Of a DNA stretch of 64,000 nucleotides, positions 15,571-25,100 are shown one piece after another. The notes below the pieces were generated by a model. It was not told where the DNA came from, did no database searches, and was given only the letters and a program-made list of their open reading frames with translations. The stretch's first letter is position 1; every line of letters starts with the position of its first letter. Origin of the DNA: Nocardioides gilvus (GTDB lineage Bacteria; Actinomycetota; Actinomycetes; Propionibacteriales; Nocardioidaceae); assembly GCF_003194605.1 (NCBI RefSeq), contig NZ_QHKY01000001.1, positions 558,001 to 622,000 on the forward strand. The letters are read 5' to 3'. Position numbers and translations under genes: made by a program.

Positions 15571-16167
15571 ATGTCTTCATTCACGCCGTCCCGGCGCTCC
15601 GTTCTCCGCACCGCCGCATGGTCGGCCCCCGTCGTGGCCGTCGCTGCCGCCGCTCCGGCCTTCGCGACCAGTGGTGCCAGCTTCACCACGATCACGACCG
15701 AGCCGCTGCCCTTCGCCGCCGCGATTCCCGGCGTCGTTGACCTGGGTGTGTGGACCGTCACGCTGACCTCAGAGGTGCCGGTCAACCTGCCCGTCGGCAC
15801 GGTCGTTCCGGCGCCCGAGCTCACCGCCGTCATCACGGTGCCGAACTCGGCCCGCAACACGATCGCGTTCTTCGGCGTGACCGAGGTCAGCGGAACCGCC
15901 AGCGCGCCGTACACGGTGCAGGGCCAGCCCGCCCCGCTCCCGGCCACTGTCACCATTCCGCTCACCACGGTTCCGGCTTCCGGCGACATGGTCATCACCA
16001 CGACCGGCCCCGGCACCAGCTTCACCGCCGACGCCGCTGGCACCTTCACGATCTCCCTCGAGGACATCGTGGCTGACCTGTCCCTCGGCAGCCTCGGCGA
16101 GCAGACCGCGAACCTGACCCGGCAGCCGGGTACCAACTACACGATCGCCACCTTCACCGTGGCCTGA
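15571..16167 (+). CDS. Tat-exported protein of unknown function
   Basis: The ATG at 15571 follows GGAGGG by eight bases. The 198-aa product starts MSSFTPSRRSVLRTAAWS, a twin-arginine signal (SRRSVLR) followed by a hydrophobic Ala/Val-rich stretch and an APAFA cleavage site. The mature part is rich in Thr, Val, Pro and Gly, lacks Cys, and looks like an all-beta secreted domain. It lies opposite the pilus operon and is followed by a strong terminator and two regulators, so a surface role is plausible. No domain is recognised. Confidence 0.85.
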   Translation: MSSFTPSRRSVLRTAAWSAPVVAVAAAAPAFATSGASFTTITTEPLPFAAAIPGVVDLGVWTVTLTSEVPVNLPVGTVVPAPELTAVITVPNSARNTIAFFGVTEVSGTASAPYTVQGQPAPLPATVTIPLTTVPASGDMVITTTGPGTSFTADAAGTFTISLEDIVADLSLGSLGEQTANLTRQPGTNYTIATFTVA

Positions 16168-16182
16168 TCCACACGCACCACG

Positions 16183-16222
16183 AACAGGGGGTGTCCCGGC
16201 TTCGGCCGGGACACCCCCTGTT
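16183..16222. terminator. strong hairpin, bidirectional terminator
   Basis: A near-perfect 18-bp stem AACAGGGGGTGTCCCGGC with a TTCG tetraloop pairs with its complement ending CCCCCTGTT. It sits 15 bases after the Tat-protein stop and also downstream of the leftward LuxR gene. The A/T flanks (GAACA, TGTTTC) give short T-runs on either side. Confidence 0.85.
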
Positions 16223-16272
16223 TCACGTTCTGGCTGGCACGTGGTGACCCACGGCCTACGCGAGGACCGAGC

Positions 16273-16968
16273 TCACACCCGGTCGAACTCCAGCGCCTCC
16301 TGGTAGGACGCGACCGCCGCCAACTGCGACTTCACGTTTAGCTTCTGCCGGATCGCACGGACCTGGCTGCGCACCGTGCCCTCGCTCACTCCCCCGGCCG
16401 CGGCAATGGTGGTGATCGACTGCCCGTCGTTCAGCATCCCCAGCACCTCCCACTCGCGGCGCGACAGAGCAGCGATCCGCTTCATCAACTCGCGTCGGGC
16501 CGGTCCGATCGCCTCCCACGCCTGCAGCGCCTGCTCACGGTCGTCGGGGCTCATCCCCGGACCACCGGCGGCGACGGAGCGCACGACCTGGTCCAGGCGC
16601 TCGATGTCGGTCGACATGGACACCACGCCGTGGCAGCCGGCAGCGATCAGGCCACCCCACCGGGTGAGGTTGGACGATCCCGTCACGACGATCCAGCGCG
16701 CGGGGATCGTCTCGATGATCCCGACCACGCCGCGCCACTGGGCGACGTCGTCGATCTCGGCGACCACGATGCCGACCTCGGCTCGCCGCTCGGTGACCTT
16801 GCGACGGGTCTCGAGCAGCTCGCTCCGCGCGCGGGGGTAGTGGAAACTCTCGACCGCGAACTGCGCTGAGTCCAGGGCAAGGGCGATGGTCTCGCCCACC
16901 ACCTGCCCCTCGGCCAGCACTGCCACGCTGGGAACCTGGTCCGGAACGGCGGGCTCCTTGTACGTCAT
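16273..16968 (-). CDS. LuxR-family regulator with degenerate receiver-like domain
   Basis: The 231-aa protein starts at ATG 16968 after AGAGGAG. The C-terminal GerE/LuxR HTH is clear: LSRREWEVLGMLNDGQSITTIAAAGGVSEGTVRSQVRAIRQKLNVKSQLAAV. The N-terminal half has receiver-like strands (SVAVLAEGQ, VGIVVAE, WIVVTGSS) but no acidic pair after the first strand and no canonical phospho-acceptor Asp or Lys, so it probably does not take phosphate. It is divergent from a second LuxR-type gene of similar layout (17435), sharing a 466-base intergenic region. Confidence 0.85.
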   Translation of the reverse strand: MTYKEPAVPDQVPSVAVLAEGQVVGETIALALDSAQFAVESFHYPRARSELLETRRKVTERRAEVGIVVAEIDDVAQWRGVVGIIETIPARWIVVTGSSNLTRWGGLIAAGCHGVVSMSTDIERLDQVVRSVAAGGPGMSPDDREQALQAWEAIGPARRELMKRIAALSRREWEVLGMLNDGQSITTIAAAGGVSEGTVRSQVRAIRQKLNVKSQLAAVASYQEALEFDRV

Positions 16969-17434
16969 CGCCTGCGCTCCTCTTTCCTGCTCGACCGATC
17001 ACTCCGAACGGTCCACCTCCAAGAGTGGCAGCCCCGAAGTGAGTGGGATCGCGATCTGCGCCAGAAAGTACTGGTACTCACTCCATTTACCCAATATGGA
17101 TGAGCGCATCGTCCACGGCGCCGACGAGCCCCCACGCGACCCCGGTTCTCACCACCGGGAGCCGTCCCCTGAGCCGCATACCCAATACTTGGCATCCGCA
17201 CGCTGAGACCTGCCCACTCGACCCCCGGTTCGCCCATAGTGTGCATGCGGGGGAGAACCGCACCAAGGACGCGCCAGCGACCGAAGTACTCACCGAGAGT
17301 GCATGTTCCCCCACACAACATGGGGGAGCGCCACTACGATGAGGACCGCCGACCGCAGTGCTGATGTCTCGCAGGAGTCAAATGTCGCGGCGCCCGGAGT
17401 CTCCGGACGGCAGCGAGCTCAGGAGGGCATGGGA
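16969..17434. promoter_or_regulatory. divergent regulatory region between two LuxR-type genes
   Basis: No gene is present in 466 bases, but there are several repeated words. AGTGAGT (17039) faces ACTCACT (17077). TACCCAATA occurs at 17088 and 17179. ATTTACCCAA at 17085 is also found at 15411. AAGTACT occurs at 17066 and 17284. TCCCCCA and TGGGGGA (17307-17327) form a perfect dyad overlapping CATGTT/AACATG, just upstream of a possible -10 TACGAT at 17335. The pattern suggests several operators, perhaps for the flanking regulators. Confidence 0.55.
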
Positions 17435-18112
17435 ATGAGGGGCGCATCACGCGTGTGTGTGATCGAGGACCACACCCTCTTCGCAGAGTCACTCCAGATC
17501 GCGCTGGAGCTCAAGGGCCACGAAGTACGTCGCGTGCCCCTGCCCGCGGATCTGCACAGCGCCACCACGCTGCTGCCGGCCGTGATGAAGCACCAGCCGC
17601 ACGTCCTGCTCCTCGACCTGGACCTCGGCAACGCCGACGGCAGTCGCCTCATCGAGCCCGTCGCCCGCGCCGGCACCGCCGTCGTCGTGCTGACCGGCTC
17701 CACCGACCGTTCCCGCTGGGGACACTGCGTGCGCCTCGGCGCCCGCAAGGTCATGGAGAAGACGGCACCCCTCAACGAGATCCTCTCCACCATCCGCCTC
17801 ATCGGAGAAGGTCGGCCGGTGATGACGCTCGAGGAGCGCGAGGACCTCGTCCGCCACTGGCAGGAGGAGCGGGCCCAGGTTGCTGACCTCGTCGAGCGGC
17901 TGCACCGTCTCACTGCCCGCGAGTCCGAAGTGCTGGGCCAGTTGATGAACGGTCAGCAGGTGCGTCAGATCGCCGAGGCCTCCGTGGTCTCCGAGGCCAC
18001 CGTGCGTACGCAGGTGAAGTCGATCCTGGCCAAGCTCGAGGTGAGCTCCCAGATCGGTGCCGTGGGTCTGGCCCACAACGCCGGGTGGATCGCACCCGCC
18101 CCGAAGCACTGA
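17435..18112 (+). CDS. LuxR-family response regulator
   Basis: ATG 17435 lies eight bases after AGGAGG; the in-frame ATG at 17429 is too close to it. The 225-aa protein has an intact receiver: VCVIEDHTLF (acidic pair), HVLLLDLDLGNADG (phospho-acceptor Asp), VVVLTGS (Thr) and KVMEKTAPL (Lys). It then has the HTH LTARESEVLGQLMNGQQVRQIAEASVVSEATVRTQVKSILAKLEVSSQIGAV. No histidine kinase is adjacent. It resembles the divergent gene at 16273, which has lost these receiver residues. It is followed by glycosyltransferase genes on the same strand. Confidence 0.9.
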   Translation: MRGASRVCVIEDHTLFAESLQIALELKGHEVRRVPLPADLHSATTLLPAVMKHQPHVLLLDLDLGNADGSRLIEPVARAGTAVVVLTGSTDRSRWGHCVRLGARKVMEKTAPLNEILSTIRLIGEGRPVMTLEEREDLVRHWQEERAQVADLVERLHRLTARESEVLGQLMNGQQVRQIAEASVVSEATVRTQVKSILAKLEVSSQIGAVGLAHNAGWIAPAPKH

Positions 18113-18137
18113 CTCATAGCGGCAGCGCCTCGACGCC

Positions 18138-18593
18138 GTGAAGATCCTGTTGGTCGGCTCGTCCGGTGGACACCTCACCCAGATGACCTGTCTGTCGCCG
18201 TGGTGGAGTGAGCACGATCGCCACTGGGTCACCTTCGACACCGCCGACGCGCTGAGCAAGCTCGAGGGCGAGTCGGTGACCTGGGCTCATCACCCCACGA
18301 CCCGCAACGTGCGCAACCTGCTCCGCAACACCGTCGTGGCGTGGCGGGAGCTGCGCCGCTACCGTCCCGACGTGATCGTGAGCACCGGCGCGGCCGTGGC
18401 CGTCCCCTTCTTCTGGCTCAGCCGCCTCACTGCGCGCGAGTGCCGCACCGTCTACCTCGAGGTCATCGACCGCGTCGACTCCCCCACCCTCACGGCGCGA
18501 CTCTGTGGCCCGGTCACCGACCTCTTCCTGGTCCAGTGGCCCGAACAACAACAGTTCCACCCCGGCGCCGTGCTCGTCGGCAAGGTGTGGTGA
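18138..18593 (+). CDS. Alg14-like glycosyltransferase membrane subunit (PssD type)
   Basis: The 151-aa protein from GTG 18138 has the glycine-rich start ILLVGSSGGHLTQM, a typical Alg14/PssD nucleotide-sugar transferase N-domain. It is followed by RYRPDVIVSTGAAVAVPFFWLSRL with a membrane-associating stretch, and YLEVIDRVDSPTLTARL. In these split GT28-like enzymes this subunit binds the acceptor at the membrane and recruits the catalytic Alg13-like subunit, encoded next with a GTGA overlap. Expected to act in exopolysaccharide or glycolipid synthesis. Confidence 0.88.
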   Translation: MKILLVGSSGGHLTQMTCLSPWWSEHDRHWVTFDTADALSKLEGESVTWAHHPTTRNVRNLLRNTVVAWRELRRYRPDVIVSTGAAVAVPFFWLSRLTARECRTVYLEVIDRVDSPTLTARLCGPVTDLFLVQWPEQQQFHPGAVLVGKVW

Positions 18594-19147
18594 CCGTGTC
18601 CGGACCTCGACCGGGACCACCGCCCAGCGTCGCCGTCCTCCTGGGCACCGACCACCACCCGTACGACCGGGCCGTGCGGTGGGCCGCCGAGCTCGCCGCT
18701 GAGGACGGGAGCCAGTGGTTCGTCCAGCACGGGTTCACCCCGTGGCCGCTCGAGACGCCGGCCTCCCTGTCCGGAGCCCCGATGCTGGGCATCGATGAAC
18801 TCACCCGGGTGATGGACGTCGCCGACGTCGTCATCACGCACGGCGGCCCGGGCCTGATCATGGAGGCCCGCGCCGCACGCCACGTGCCGATCGTCATCCC
18901 GCGCGACCCCGACCTGGGCGAACACGTCGACTCACACCAGCTGGACTTCGCGGCCCGTCTCCGCGACGAGGGCACGATCCGTCTCGTCTCCACGCTGGAC
19001 GAGTTGCGCGACGCCGTCCGGCTCACCCGCGAGCAGGGGCGTCCCGAGCACGGGCACGCCGGACACCGCAGCGACACGGTCCTCCGGTTCGGTGAGCTCG
19101 TCGAGGCGGCCCGGGCCCGGCCCCGGCGTCGGCTCCTGCGACGCTGA
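18590..19147 (+). CDS. Alg13-like glycosyltransferase catalytic subunit (PssE type)
   Basis: The GTG at 18590 overlaps the previous stop (GTGA). The 185-aa product has the GT28 C-terminal domain: VAVLLGTDHHPYDRAVRW, FVQHGFTP, then the UDP-sugar motif ADVVITHGGPGLIMEARAARHVPIVIPRDPDLGEHVDSHQ. It completes the Alg14/Alg13-like pair. Together they would transfer a sugar onto a lipid-linked acceptor at the cytoplasmic face. Donor and acceptor are not readable from sequence. Confidence 0.88.
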   Translation: MTVSGPRPGPPPSVAVLLGTDHHPYDRAVRWAAELAAEDGSQWFVQHGFTPWPLETPASLSGAPMLGIDELTRVMDVADVVITHGGPGLIMEARAARHVPIVIPRDPDLGEHVDSHQLDFAARLRDEGTIRLVSTLDELRDAVRLTREQGRPEHGHAGHRSDTVLRFGELVEAARARPRRRLLRR

Positions 19148-19193
19148 CCAGACGCCCCGCAAGAGGCCCCGCCAGCCGTCCGGCAAACATCGG

Positions 19194-20120
19194 TCAGTCG
19201 AGGACGAAGAGATCGCCGTGCTGATCGACCCGCGCCAGGACCTCCTCGAAGCCGAACTGGTCGAGCGCCAACGGGTCCTCGGATGCCTCGGTGACCTCGT
19301 CCCAGGTCAGGGGCGTCGCCACCGTCGGACGCTCCCGGCCACGCAGCGAGTAGGGCGAGACGGTGGTCTTCGACGTCGAGTTCTGTGACCAGTCCAGGAA
19401 GACCTTGCCGCCCCGTCGGCTCTTCGTCATCGTCGCGGTGACCAGGCGGGGATGGGCGGCCTGGAGGAGTTCGGCGACCTCGCGGGCGATCCGGGTGCTC
19501 TGCTCCTCCTCCCCCGACCCCCCACCGGCAGAGTCGACGCGCGTGTCATCGGGGAGTGCGGCGTACAGGTGGAGCCCCTTGCTCCCACTGGTCACCGGCA
19601 CTGCCTCCAGGCCGCGCTCGGCGAGCGCCTCACGCACCATCAGAGCCACCTGCGCGCATTCGTGGAGACCAGCGGGCTCGCCGGGATCCAGGTCGATGAC
19701 CAGCCGGTCCGGTGCGAGGATCTCGTCGCCCGGTCCGACCTGCCACTGGTGCACGTGCAGCTCCAGGGCCGCGAGGTTGGCCAGCCACGTCAGGGTGGCG
19801 AGGTCCTCGACGACAGGAAAGCGCAGCACACCACTGGAGCCCGAGCCACGTGAGCCGGTCGTGGGCACCTCGACCGTCCGCACCCACGACGGCGTCCGGT
19901 GGGGCACGTTCTTCTCGAAGAAGCTCTTGTCCGCGACCCCGTGCGGCCACCTGATCCGGGTCACGCACCGCTCAGCCAGGTGCGGGAGCAGCACGGGCGC
20001 GATCTGGGCGTAGTAGTTCAGCACCTCCCCCTTGGTGGTGCCGGTCCGCGGATACAGCACCTTGTCCAGGTTGCTGATCACCAGACGCCGACCCTCCACG
20101 TCAACGGCCACCTCGCTCAT
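19194..20120 (-). CDS. LigD-type NHEJ polymerase (primase-like) domain protein
   Basis: The 308-aa protein matches the polymerase domain of LigD: ISNLDKVLYPRTGTTKGEVLNYYAQIAPVLLPHL, HGVADKSFFEKNVP, WLANLAALELHVHQW, the catalytic DxD in RLVIDLDPGEP, VTSGSKGLHLYA and KVFLDWSQN. It fills gaps with ribonucleotides at broken ends. Its start overlaps the ligase stop (ATGA). Here polymerase and ligase are separate genes, and no nuclease domain is visible. Confidence 0.93.
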   Translation of the reverse strand: MSEVAVDVEGRRLVISNLDKVLYPRTGTTKGEVLNYYAQIAPVLLPHLAERCVTRIRWPHGVADKSFFEKNVPHRTPSWVRTVEVPTTGSRGSGSSGVLRFPVVEDLATLTWLANLAALELHVHQWQVGPGDEILAPDRLVIDLDPGEPAGLHECAQVALMVREALAERGLEAVPVTSGSKGLHLYAALPDDTRVDSAGGGSGEEEQSTRIAREVAELLQAAHPRLVTATMTKSRRGGKVFLDWSQNSTSKTTVSPYSLRGRERPTVATPLTWDEVTEASEDPLALDQFGFEEVLARVDQHGDLFVLD

Positions 20121-21076
20121 GCCAACGCCTCGGGTGCCAGGTCCTCGGGTGCCAGGTCCTCGGGTGCCAGGTCCTCGGGTGCCAGGTCGGGGCGTACGCC
20201 GCGGAACGACGGTTGACGCAGCCGTGCGTGGGCCGAGAAGCCCAGCGACTCCACGTCCACGACCAGCTCGGGACGCACCCAGTGCGTCCCGACAGCGTCC
20301 ACCTTCGGCAACGGTGCGTTGAACGGGGAGTCGGCGACCGCCAGTGGTTCGAGCAGCGCCTTGAGGTCAACCCCTGCCCGACCGGCGATCCCGCTGCCCA
20401 CCCGGCCACGGAAGACGAACCCGTCCGGGGTCGGCTCCCCCACCAGGATCGCCCCCAGCCGGTGCGTCGAACCGGTCTCGGGGCGCCACCCGCCGACGAC
20501 CCACGACGTACGGGCCCGGTGCGGAAACTTCAGCCACGCGCGGCTGCGGGTGCCGATCTCGTAGCGCGAGGAGAGCCGCTTGCTGACGATCCCCTCCAGC
20601 TGCTGGTCGCGGGTGGCGGCCAGCAACATGTCGCCGTCGTCGTACGTCGGTGGCACCTGCACCAGGTGGTCCCCCAGGTGGAGCGACTCCAACAGCTCCC
20701 GGCGCAGGGCCAAGGGTTCGTTCATGAGGTCGCGCCCCTCGAGCCGCAGGAGGTCGAAGCCGAGCAGCGTCACCGGGGTCGCCGACGAGGAGCTCTTCGC
20801 GGAGCGTCCGAAACGCTGGAGCCGGCCGGCCAGGGCACCGAAGTCAGGTCGACCATCGGTGAAGGCGACGACCTCGCCGTCGAGCACCACGTCGGGCACG
20901 TGGATCGAGGCCAGCTCGGGAAACGTCGCGGTGACGTCGTTCTCGTTGCGGCTGGTCAACCGCACCCTTCCGGCGTTGACCTCGACGAGGACCCGCATCC
21001 CGTCCCACTTCACCTCGTGGCACCATTCGTCGCCGCTCGGGACACGGTCGCCACGGGTGGCCAGCATCGGACGCAT
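20117..21076 (-). CDS. ATP-dependent DNA ligase (LigD ligase domain)
   Basis: The 319-aa protein from ATG 21076 has the nucleotidyl-transferase core HEVKWDGMRVLVEV (Lys of KxDG motif I), RLTSRNENDVTATFPEL, DVVLDGEVVAF, EGIVSKRLSS and SRAWLKFPHR. The OB-fold part GFVFRGRVGSGIAGR follows. This is the LigD-type ligase that seals ends in Ku-dependent repair. The C-terminus ends with a five-residue repeat EDLAP (four copies) from a 15-bp tandem repeat. It is divergent from ku with 72 bases between. Confidence 0.93.
   Translation of the reverse strand: MRPMLATRGDRVPSGDEWCHEVKWDGMRVLVEVNAGRVRLTSRNENDVTATFPELASIHVPDVVLDGEVVAFTDGRPDFGALAGRLQRFGRSAKSSSSATPVTLLGFDLLRLEGRDLMNEPLALRRELLESLHLGDHLVQVPPTYDDGDMLLAATRDQQLEGIVSKRLSSRYEIGTRSRAWLKFPHRARTSWVVGGWRPETGSTHRLGAILVGEPTPDGFVFRGRVGSGIAGRAGVDLKALLEPLAVADSPFNAPLPKVDAVGTHWVRPELVVDVESLGFSAHARLRQPSFRGVRPDLAPEDLAPEDLAPEDLAPEALA
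20131..20190. repeat. 15-bp tandem repeat (4 copies) in 3' end of the ligase gene
   Basis: CGGGTGCCAGGTCCT is repeated at 20131, 20146, 20161 and 20176 (last copy ends in GG). It encodes four EDLAP units at the extreme C-terminus of the ligase, next to the polymerase start. Copy number is likely to vary between strains by slippage. Confidence 0.9.
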
Positions 21077-21148
21077 GGCACCATCCTTCCCGATCCGTGG
21101 TTCTGCGCGATACTGGAACCCCGCCGGCAACGAAAGAGGAGCCTCACC

Positions 21149-22120
21149 ATGCGTGCCATCTGGAAGGGATCGGTCTCGTTCGGCCTCGTCAACGTGCCGG
21201 TGCGCCTCTTCGCAGCCACCGAGTCGCACGACGTCTCCTTCCGCCAGGTGCACGAGAGTGACGGCGGCCGGATCAAGTACCAGCGCGTCTGCTCCATCGA
21301 CGGCGAAGAGGTCCCCTACTCCGAGATCGCCAAGGGGTACGAGACCGAGGACGGTGAGATGGTCGTCCTCACCGACGACGACTTCAAGGACCTTCCCGTC
21401 ACCTCCTCGCGTGAGATCTCGGTGGAGAAGTTCGTCCCCAGCGAGCAGATCGACCCCATGCTCTTCGAGAAGAGCTACTTCCTCGAGCCCGACCAGAGTG
21501 GCGCGAAGGCCTATGCCCTGCTGCGCGAGGCGCTCCTGGAGGCCGACCGGATGGCGGTCGTCACCGTGGCCCTGCGGCAACGCACCTCGGTCGCCGTGCT
21601 GCGGGTGCGTCCCACCGATGCCGGTGACGTGATCGTGCTGCAGACCATGATGTGGCCCGACGAGATCCGCACGCCTGACTTCTCGGTCGAGGTCGACGAG
21701 GTCAAGGAGTCCGAGGTGAAGATGGCGAAGATGCTCGTCGAGACCCTCTCGGGTGACTTCGATCCCGCCGAGTTCGCCGACGACTACGCCGAAGCGGTCG
21801 AGGAACTGGTCCGCACCAAGATCGAGGGCGGGGAGATGACCCGTACGCCGACCAGCACGAAGTCGTCGGGCGAGGTGGTCGACCTGCTGGCCGCGCTGCA
21901 GAAGTCCGTCAACGCTGCCAAGGAGGCTCGCGGCGAGAAGGTGCAGGAGACGAAGACCACCGAGGCACCCGCGAAGAAGACCGCCGCCAAGAAGGCCGCC
22001 GCGAAGAAGAGCTCGGCCGACAAGGCCCCGGCCAAGAAGACGGCAGCCAAGAAGACGGCCACGAAGAGCACAGCGAAGAAGGCCCCGGCCCGGAAGCAGC
22101 CCGCCAAGAAGGCCAGCTGA
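21149..22120 (+). CDS. ku: non-homologous end joining protein Ku
   Basis: ATG 21149 follows AGAGGAG. The 323-aa protein starts MRAIWKGSVSFGLVNVPVRLF, the classic bacterial Ku N-terminus, and keeps the Ku core through TKSSGEVVDLLAALQKSV. After residue 260 it has a Lys/Ala-rich tail (repeats of AKKTAAKK), a known Ku extension type thought to help DNA binding or threading. It homodimerises on DNA ends and recruits the ligase/polymerase encoded divergently upstream. It is convergent with the glutamate dehydrogenase gene. Confidence 0.96.
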   Translation: MRAIWKGSVSFGLVNVPVRLFAATESHDVSFRQVHESDGGRIKYQRVCSIDGEEVPYSEIAKGYETEDGEMVVLTDDDFKDLPVTSSREISVEKFVPSEQIDPMLFEKSYFLEPDQSGAKAYALLREALLEADRMAVVTVALRQRTSVAVLRVRPTDAGDVIVLQTMMWPDEIRTPDFSVEVDEVKESEVKMAKMLVETLSGDFDPAEFADDYAEAVEELVRTKIEGGEMTRTPTSTKSSGEVVDLLAALQKSVNAAKEARGEKVQETKTTEAPAKKTAAKKAAAKKSSADKAPAKKTAAKKTATKSTAKKAPARKQPAKKAS

Positions 22121-22155
22121 CATCTCTGGTCAGACACCACTGGTCTGGGCGGTCT

Positions 22156-25100
22156 TCACGCCGGGCCAGTCAACCCCCGTACCACCCGCAGGCCCACCGA
22201 CATCCGGGCCAGGTCCCCCTCGTCATCCAGGATGTCGGTCAAGGTGTCGACCGCCTGGGCCACCTTCGCCCCGCGCGACTCCTCCCACCGCGCGACCGCG
22301 TCGTCCTCACCCATGTCGCCGTCCTCGGTGGCGTCGCCACTGGCCCGCGCCACGGCGAGCACGTCGGCGGTGAGCCGGGCGTGCACGGCGTACAGGTCGT
22401 CGCGCAGGGCTGCTCGCGCCATCGCCTGCCAACGGTCTGCGCGCGGCAGGCCAACCACCGCCCGGACCAGACGAGGCAGGCCCAACCGCTCACCGAGCGC
22501 GAAGTGCACCCGCGCGACCCGGTCGGGCGGCAACCCGTCACGATGCGCGGTCTCCACGACACCGAGCAGCGCGTACGCCGGTGGCAGCACCGCGACCCGG
22601 GTCGCCAGCTCCACGTCCACACCCTCGCCCACGAGCCCGTCGCGACGCTCGATGAAGGCCGAGTGCTCGACCCCGGGCAGCATCTCGGGCAGTCCTGCCA
22701 TCAGGCGTTGCACCGGCACGCTGACCGAGTCGACGATCTCCTCGCTGTCGAGGGGGGACGGGTACTGGTTGACGAGCCAGCGCGAGGCGCGCTCGACCAA
22801 CGTACGCATCTCGATCCGCATCCGGGTCTGGGCAGAGGCCGCGAGCCGGTTGTCCAACGCATCGACCTCGACCCGCAGGGCAGGTGCCCCGAAGATCTCC
22901 CTGGCCACGAAGTTGGCCCGGGTCAGCTCTGCGGGGCTCTGGCCGGTCTCGGCCGCCAACCGCATCCAGTAGGTGATGCCGGCCCCGTTGACCAACTGGT
23001 TGACCACCTCGGTGGTGATGATCTCCCGACGCAACGGATGGTCGAGCATCTGGGAGCGATAGTCCTGACGCATCGGGCTGGGGAAGTAGCTGATCAGGTC
23101 ACCGCGCAGGTAGGGGTCGTCCGGGATGTCGGAGGCCAGCAGGTCATCGGCCAGCACGATCTTGGTCCACGAGAGCAGGACGGCCAGCTCGGGCATGGTG
23201 AGGCCCTCCCCCAACTCGAGACGACGTCGTACCTCCTTCTTGGACGGCAGCCCCTCGAGCTCGCGGTCGAGGACCCCACGCGCGGTGAGCTCGCGGATCC
23301 AGTCCTCGTGGGCGTGCAGCAGTGCCGGTGCCGCCCAGGCTGCGTTGGCCAGGGCCACGTTCTGTTCGTAGTTGTCGTGCAGCACCAGCGAGCCGACCTC
23401 GTCGGTCATGGAGGCCAGCAGGTCGTTGCGCTGCCCCGCCTCGAGCCGGCCGGCCGCAACCACCCGGTCGAGCAGGATCTTGATGTTGACCTCGCGGTCG
23501 GAGGTGTCGACGCCTGCCGAGTTGTCGATGAAGTCGGTGTTGATCTGACCGCCTACCTCCAGGGCGTACTCGATGCGCCCGGCCTGGGTGAAGCCCAGGT
23601 TGCCGCCCTCCCCCACGCACCTGGCGCGCAACTCCCGGCCGTCGACGCGCAACGCGTCGTTCGTCTTGTCGCCCACCTCCGCGTGGCTCTCGAGCGAGCT
23701 CTTGACGTACGTCCCGACGCCGCCGTTCCAGAGCAGGTCGACGGGCGCCCGCAACACCGCTCGGATCAACTCGTTCGGTGGCAGCCGTTGCACGTGCGGC
23801 TCGATCCCCAGCGCGGTCCTGATCTCGTCGGTCAGCGGCACCGACTTCGCCGAACGCGAGAAGACCCCACCTCCGGGCGAGATCAGGTCGCGGTCGTAGT
23901 CCTGCCAACTCGAGCGAGGCAGCTCGAAGAGACGGCGTCGCTCGGCGTACGAGGTCTCGGCGTCCGGCGTCGGGTCGATGAAGACGTCACGGTGGTCGAA
24001 GGCCGCGAGGAGCCGGGTCGTGGGTGAGCAGAGCAACCCGTTGCCGAAGACGTCGCCCGACATGTCGCCAATCCCGACGCAGGTGAACTCCTCGCGCTGG
24101 CAGTCGATCCCGCGCTCGCGGAAGTGCCGCCGCACCGAGACCCAGGCGCCGCGGGCGGTGATGCCCATGCCCTTGTGGTCGTAGCCGACCGACCCGCCCG
24201 ACGCGAATGCGTCACCCAGCCAGAAGCCGCGCTCCAGGGCCAGCGAGTTGGCGATGTCGGAGAACGAGGCCGTGCCCTTGTCGGCCGCCACCACCAGGTA
24301 GTAGTCGTCGGCGTCGTGGCGCACCACGTCGTCGGGTGGCACGACGGCACCCTCGACGAGGTTGTCGGTGATGTCGAGCAGCCCCGAGATGAAGGTCCGG
24401 TAGCTGGCGATGCCCTCGGCCAACCAGGCCTCCCGGTCACTCGGGTCAGGGAGTTGCTTGGCGTAGAACCCGCCCTTGGCCCCGACCGGCACGATCACGG
24501 TGTTCTTCACCATCTGGGCCTTCACCAGACCCAGCACCTCGGTCCGGAAGTCGTCGCGACGGTCGGACCAGCGCAGGCCACCCCTGGCCACCGCACCGAA
24601 GCGCAGGTGCACCCCCTCCACGCGAGGTGAGTGGACGAAGACCTCGAACGCCGGCCGGGGCGCCGGGAGGTCGGGGAGGCCGGTGGGGTCGAACTTGAGC
24701 GCGACGTACGACCTCGGCTCCCCGTCGTCGTGCCGGTAGGCGTTGGTCCTCAGCGTGGCCCCCAGGTGCGTCAGGTAGGAGCGCAGGATCCGGTCGTGGT
24801 CCAGGCTGGCGACCTCCTCCAGGGCCGCGCCGAGCCGGTCGGAGATCCGGCTCTCGGCTGCGGCGCGCGACGCGTCGTCGTCGAACGCCGCCGGGTCGAA
24901 CCTGGCTTCGAAGAGCTCCACGAGACCCCGCGTGATGTCGACGTTGCTGCTCAACGCCTCCTCGATGCTGTCGAGGCCGAAGGGTGCGTTGCCCTGACGC
25001 ATGTACTTCGCGTAGGCGCGCAACCAGCTGACCTGGCGCCAGGTCAGTCCCGCCCGCAACACCAGTGCGTTCAGTCCGTCGAGCTCGTTGCGGCCGTCCC

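Noticed and set aside
22381..24027. Open plus-strand frames of more than 500 codons across the glutamate dehydrogenase gene
   Set aside because: High GC gives open frames opposite genes; the product has no motif and the minus-strand enzyme is certain.
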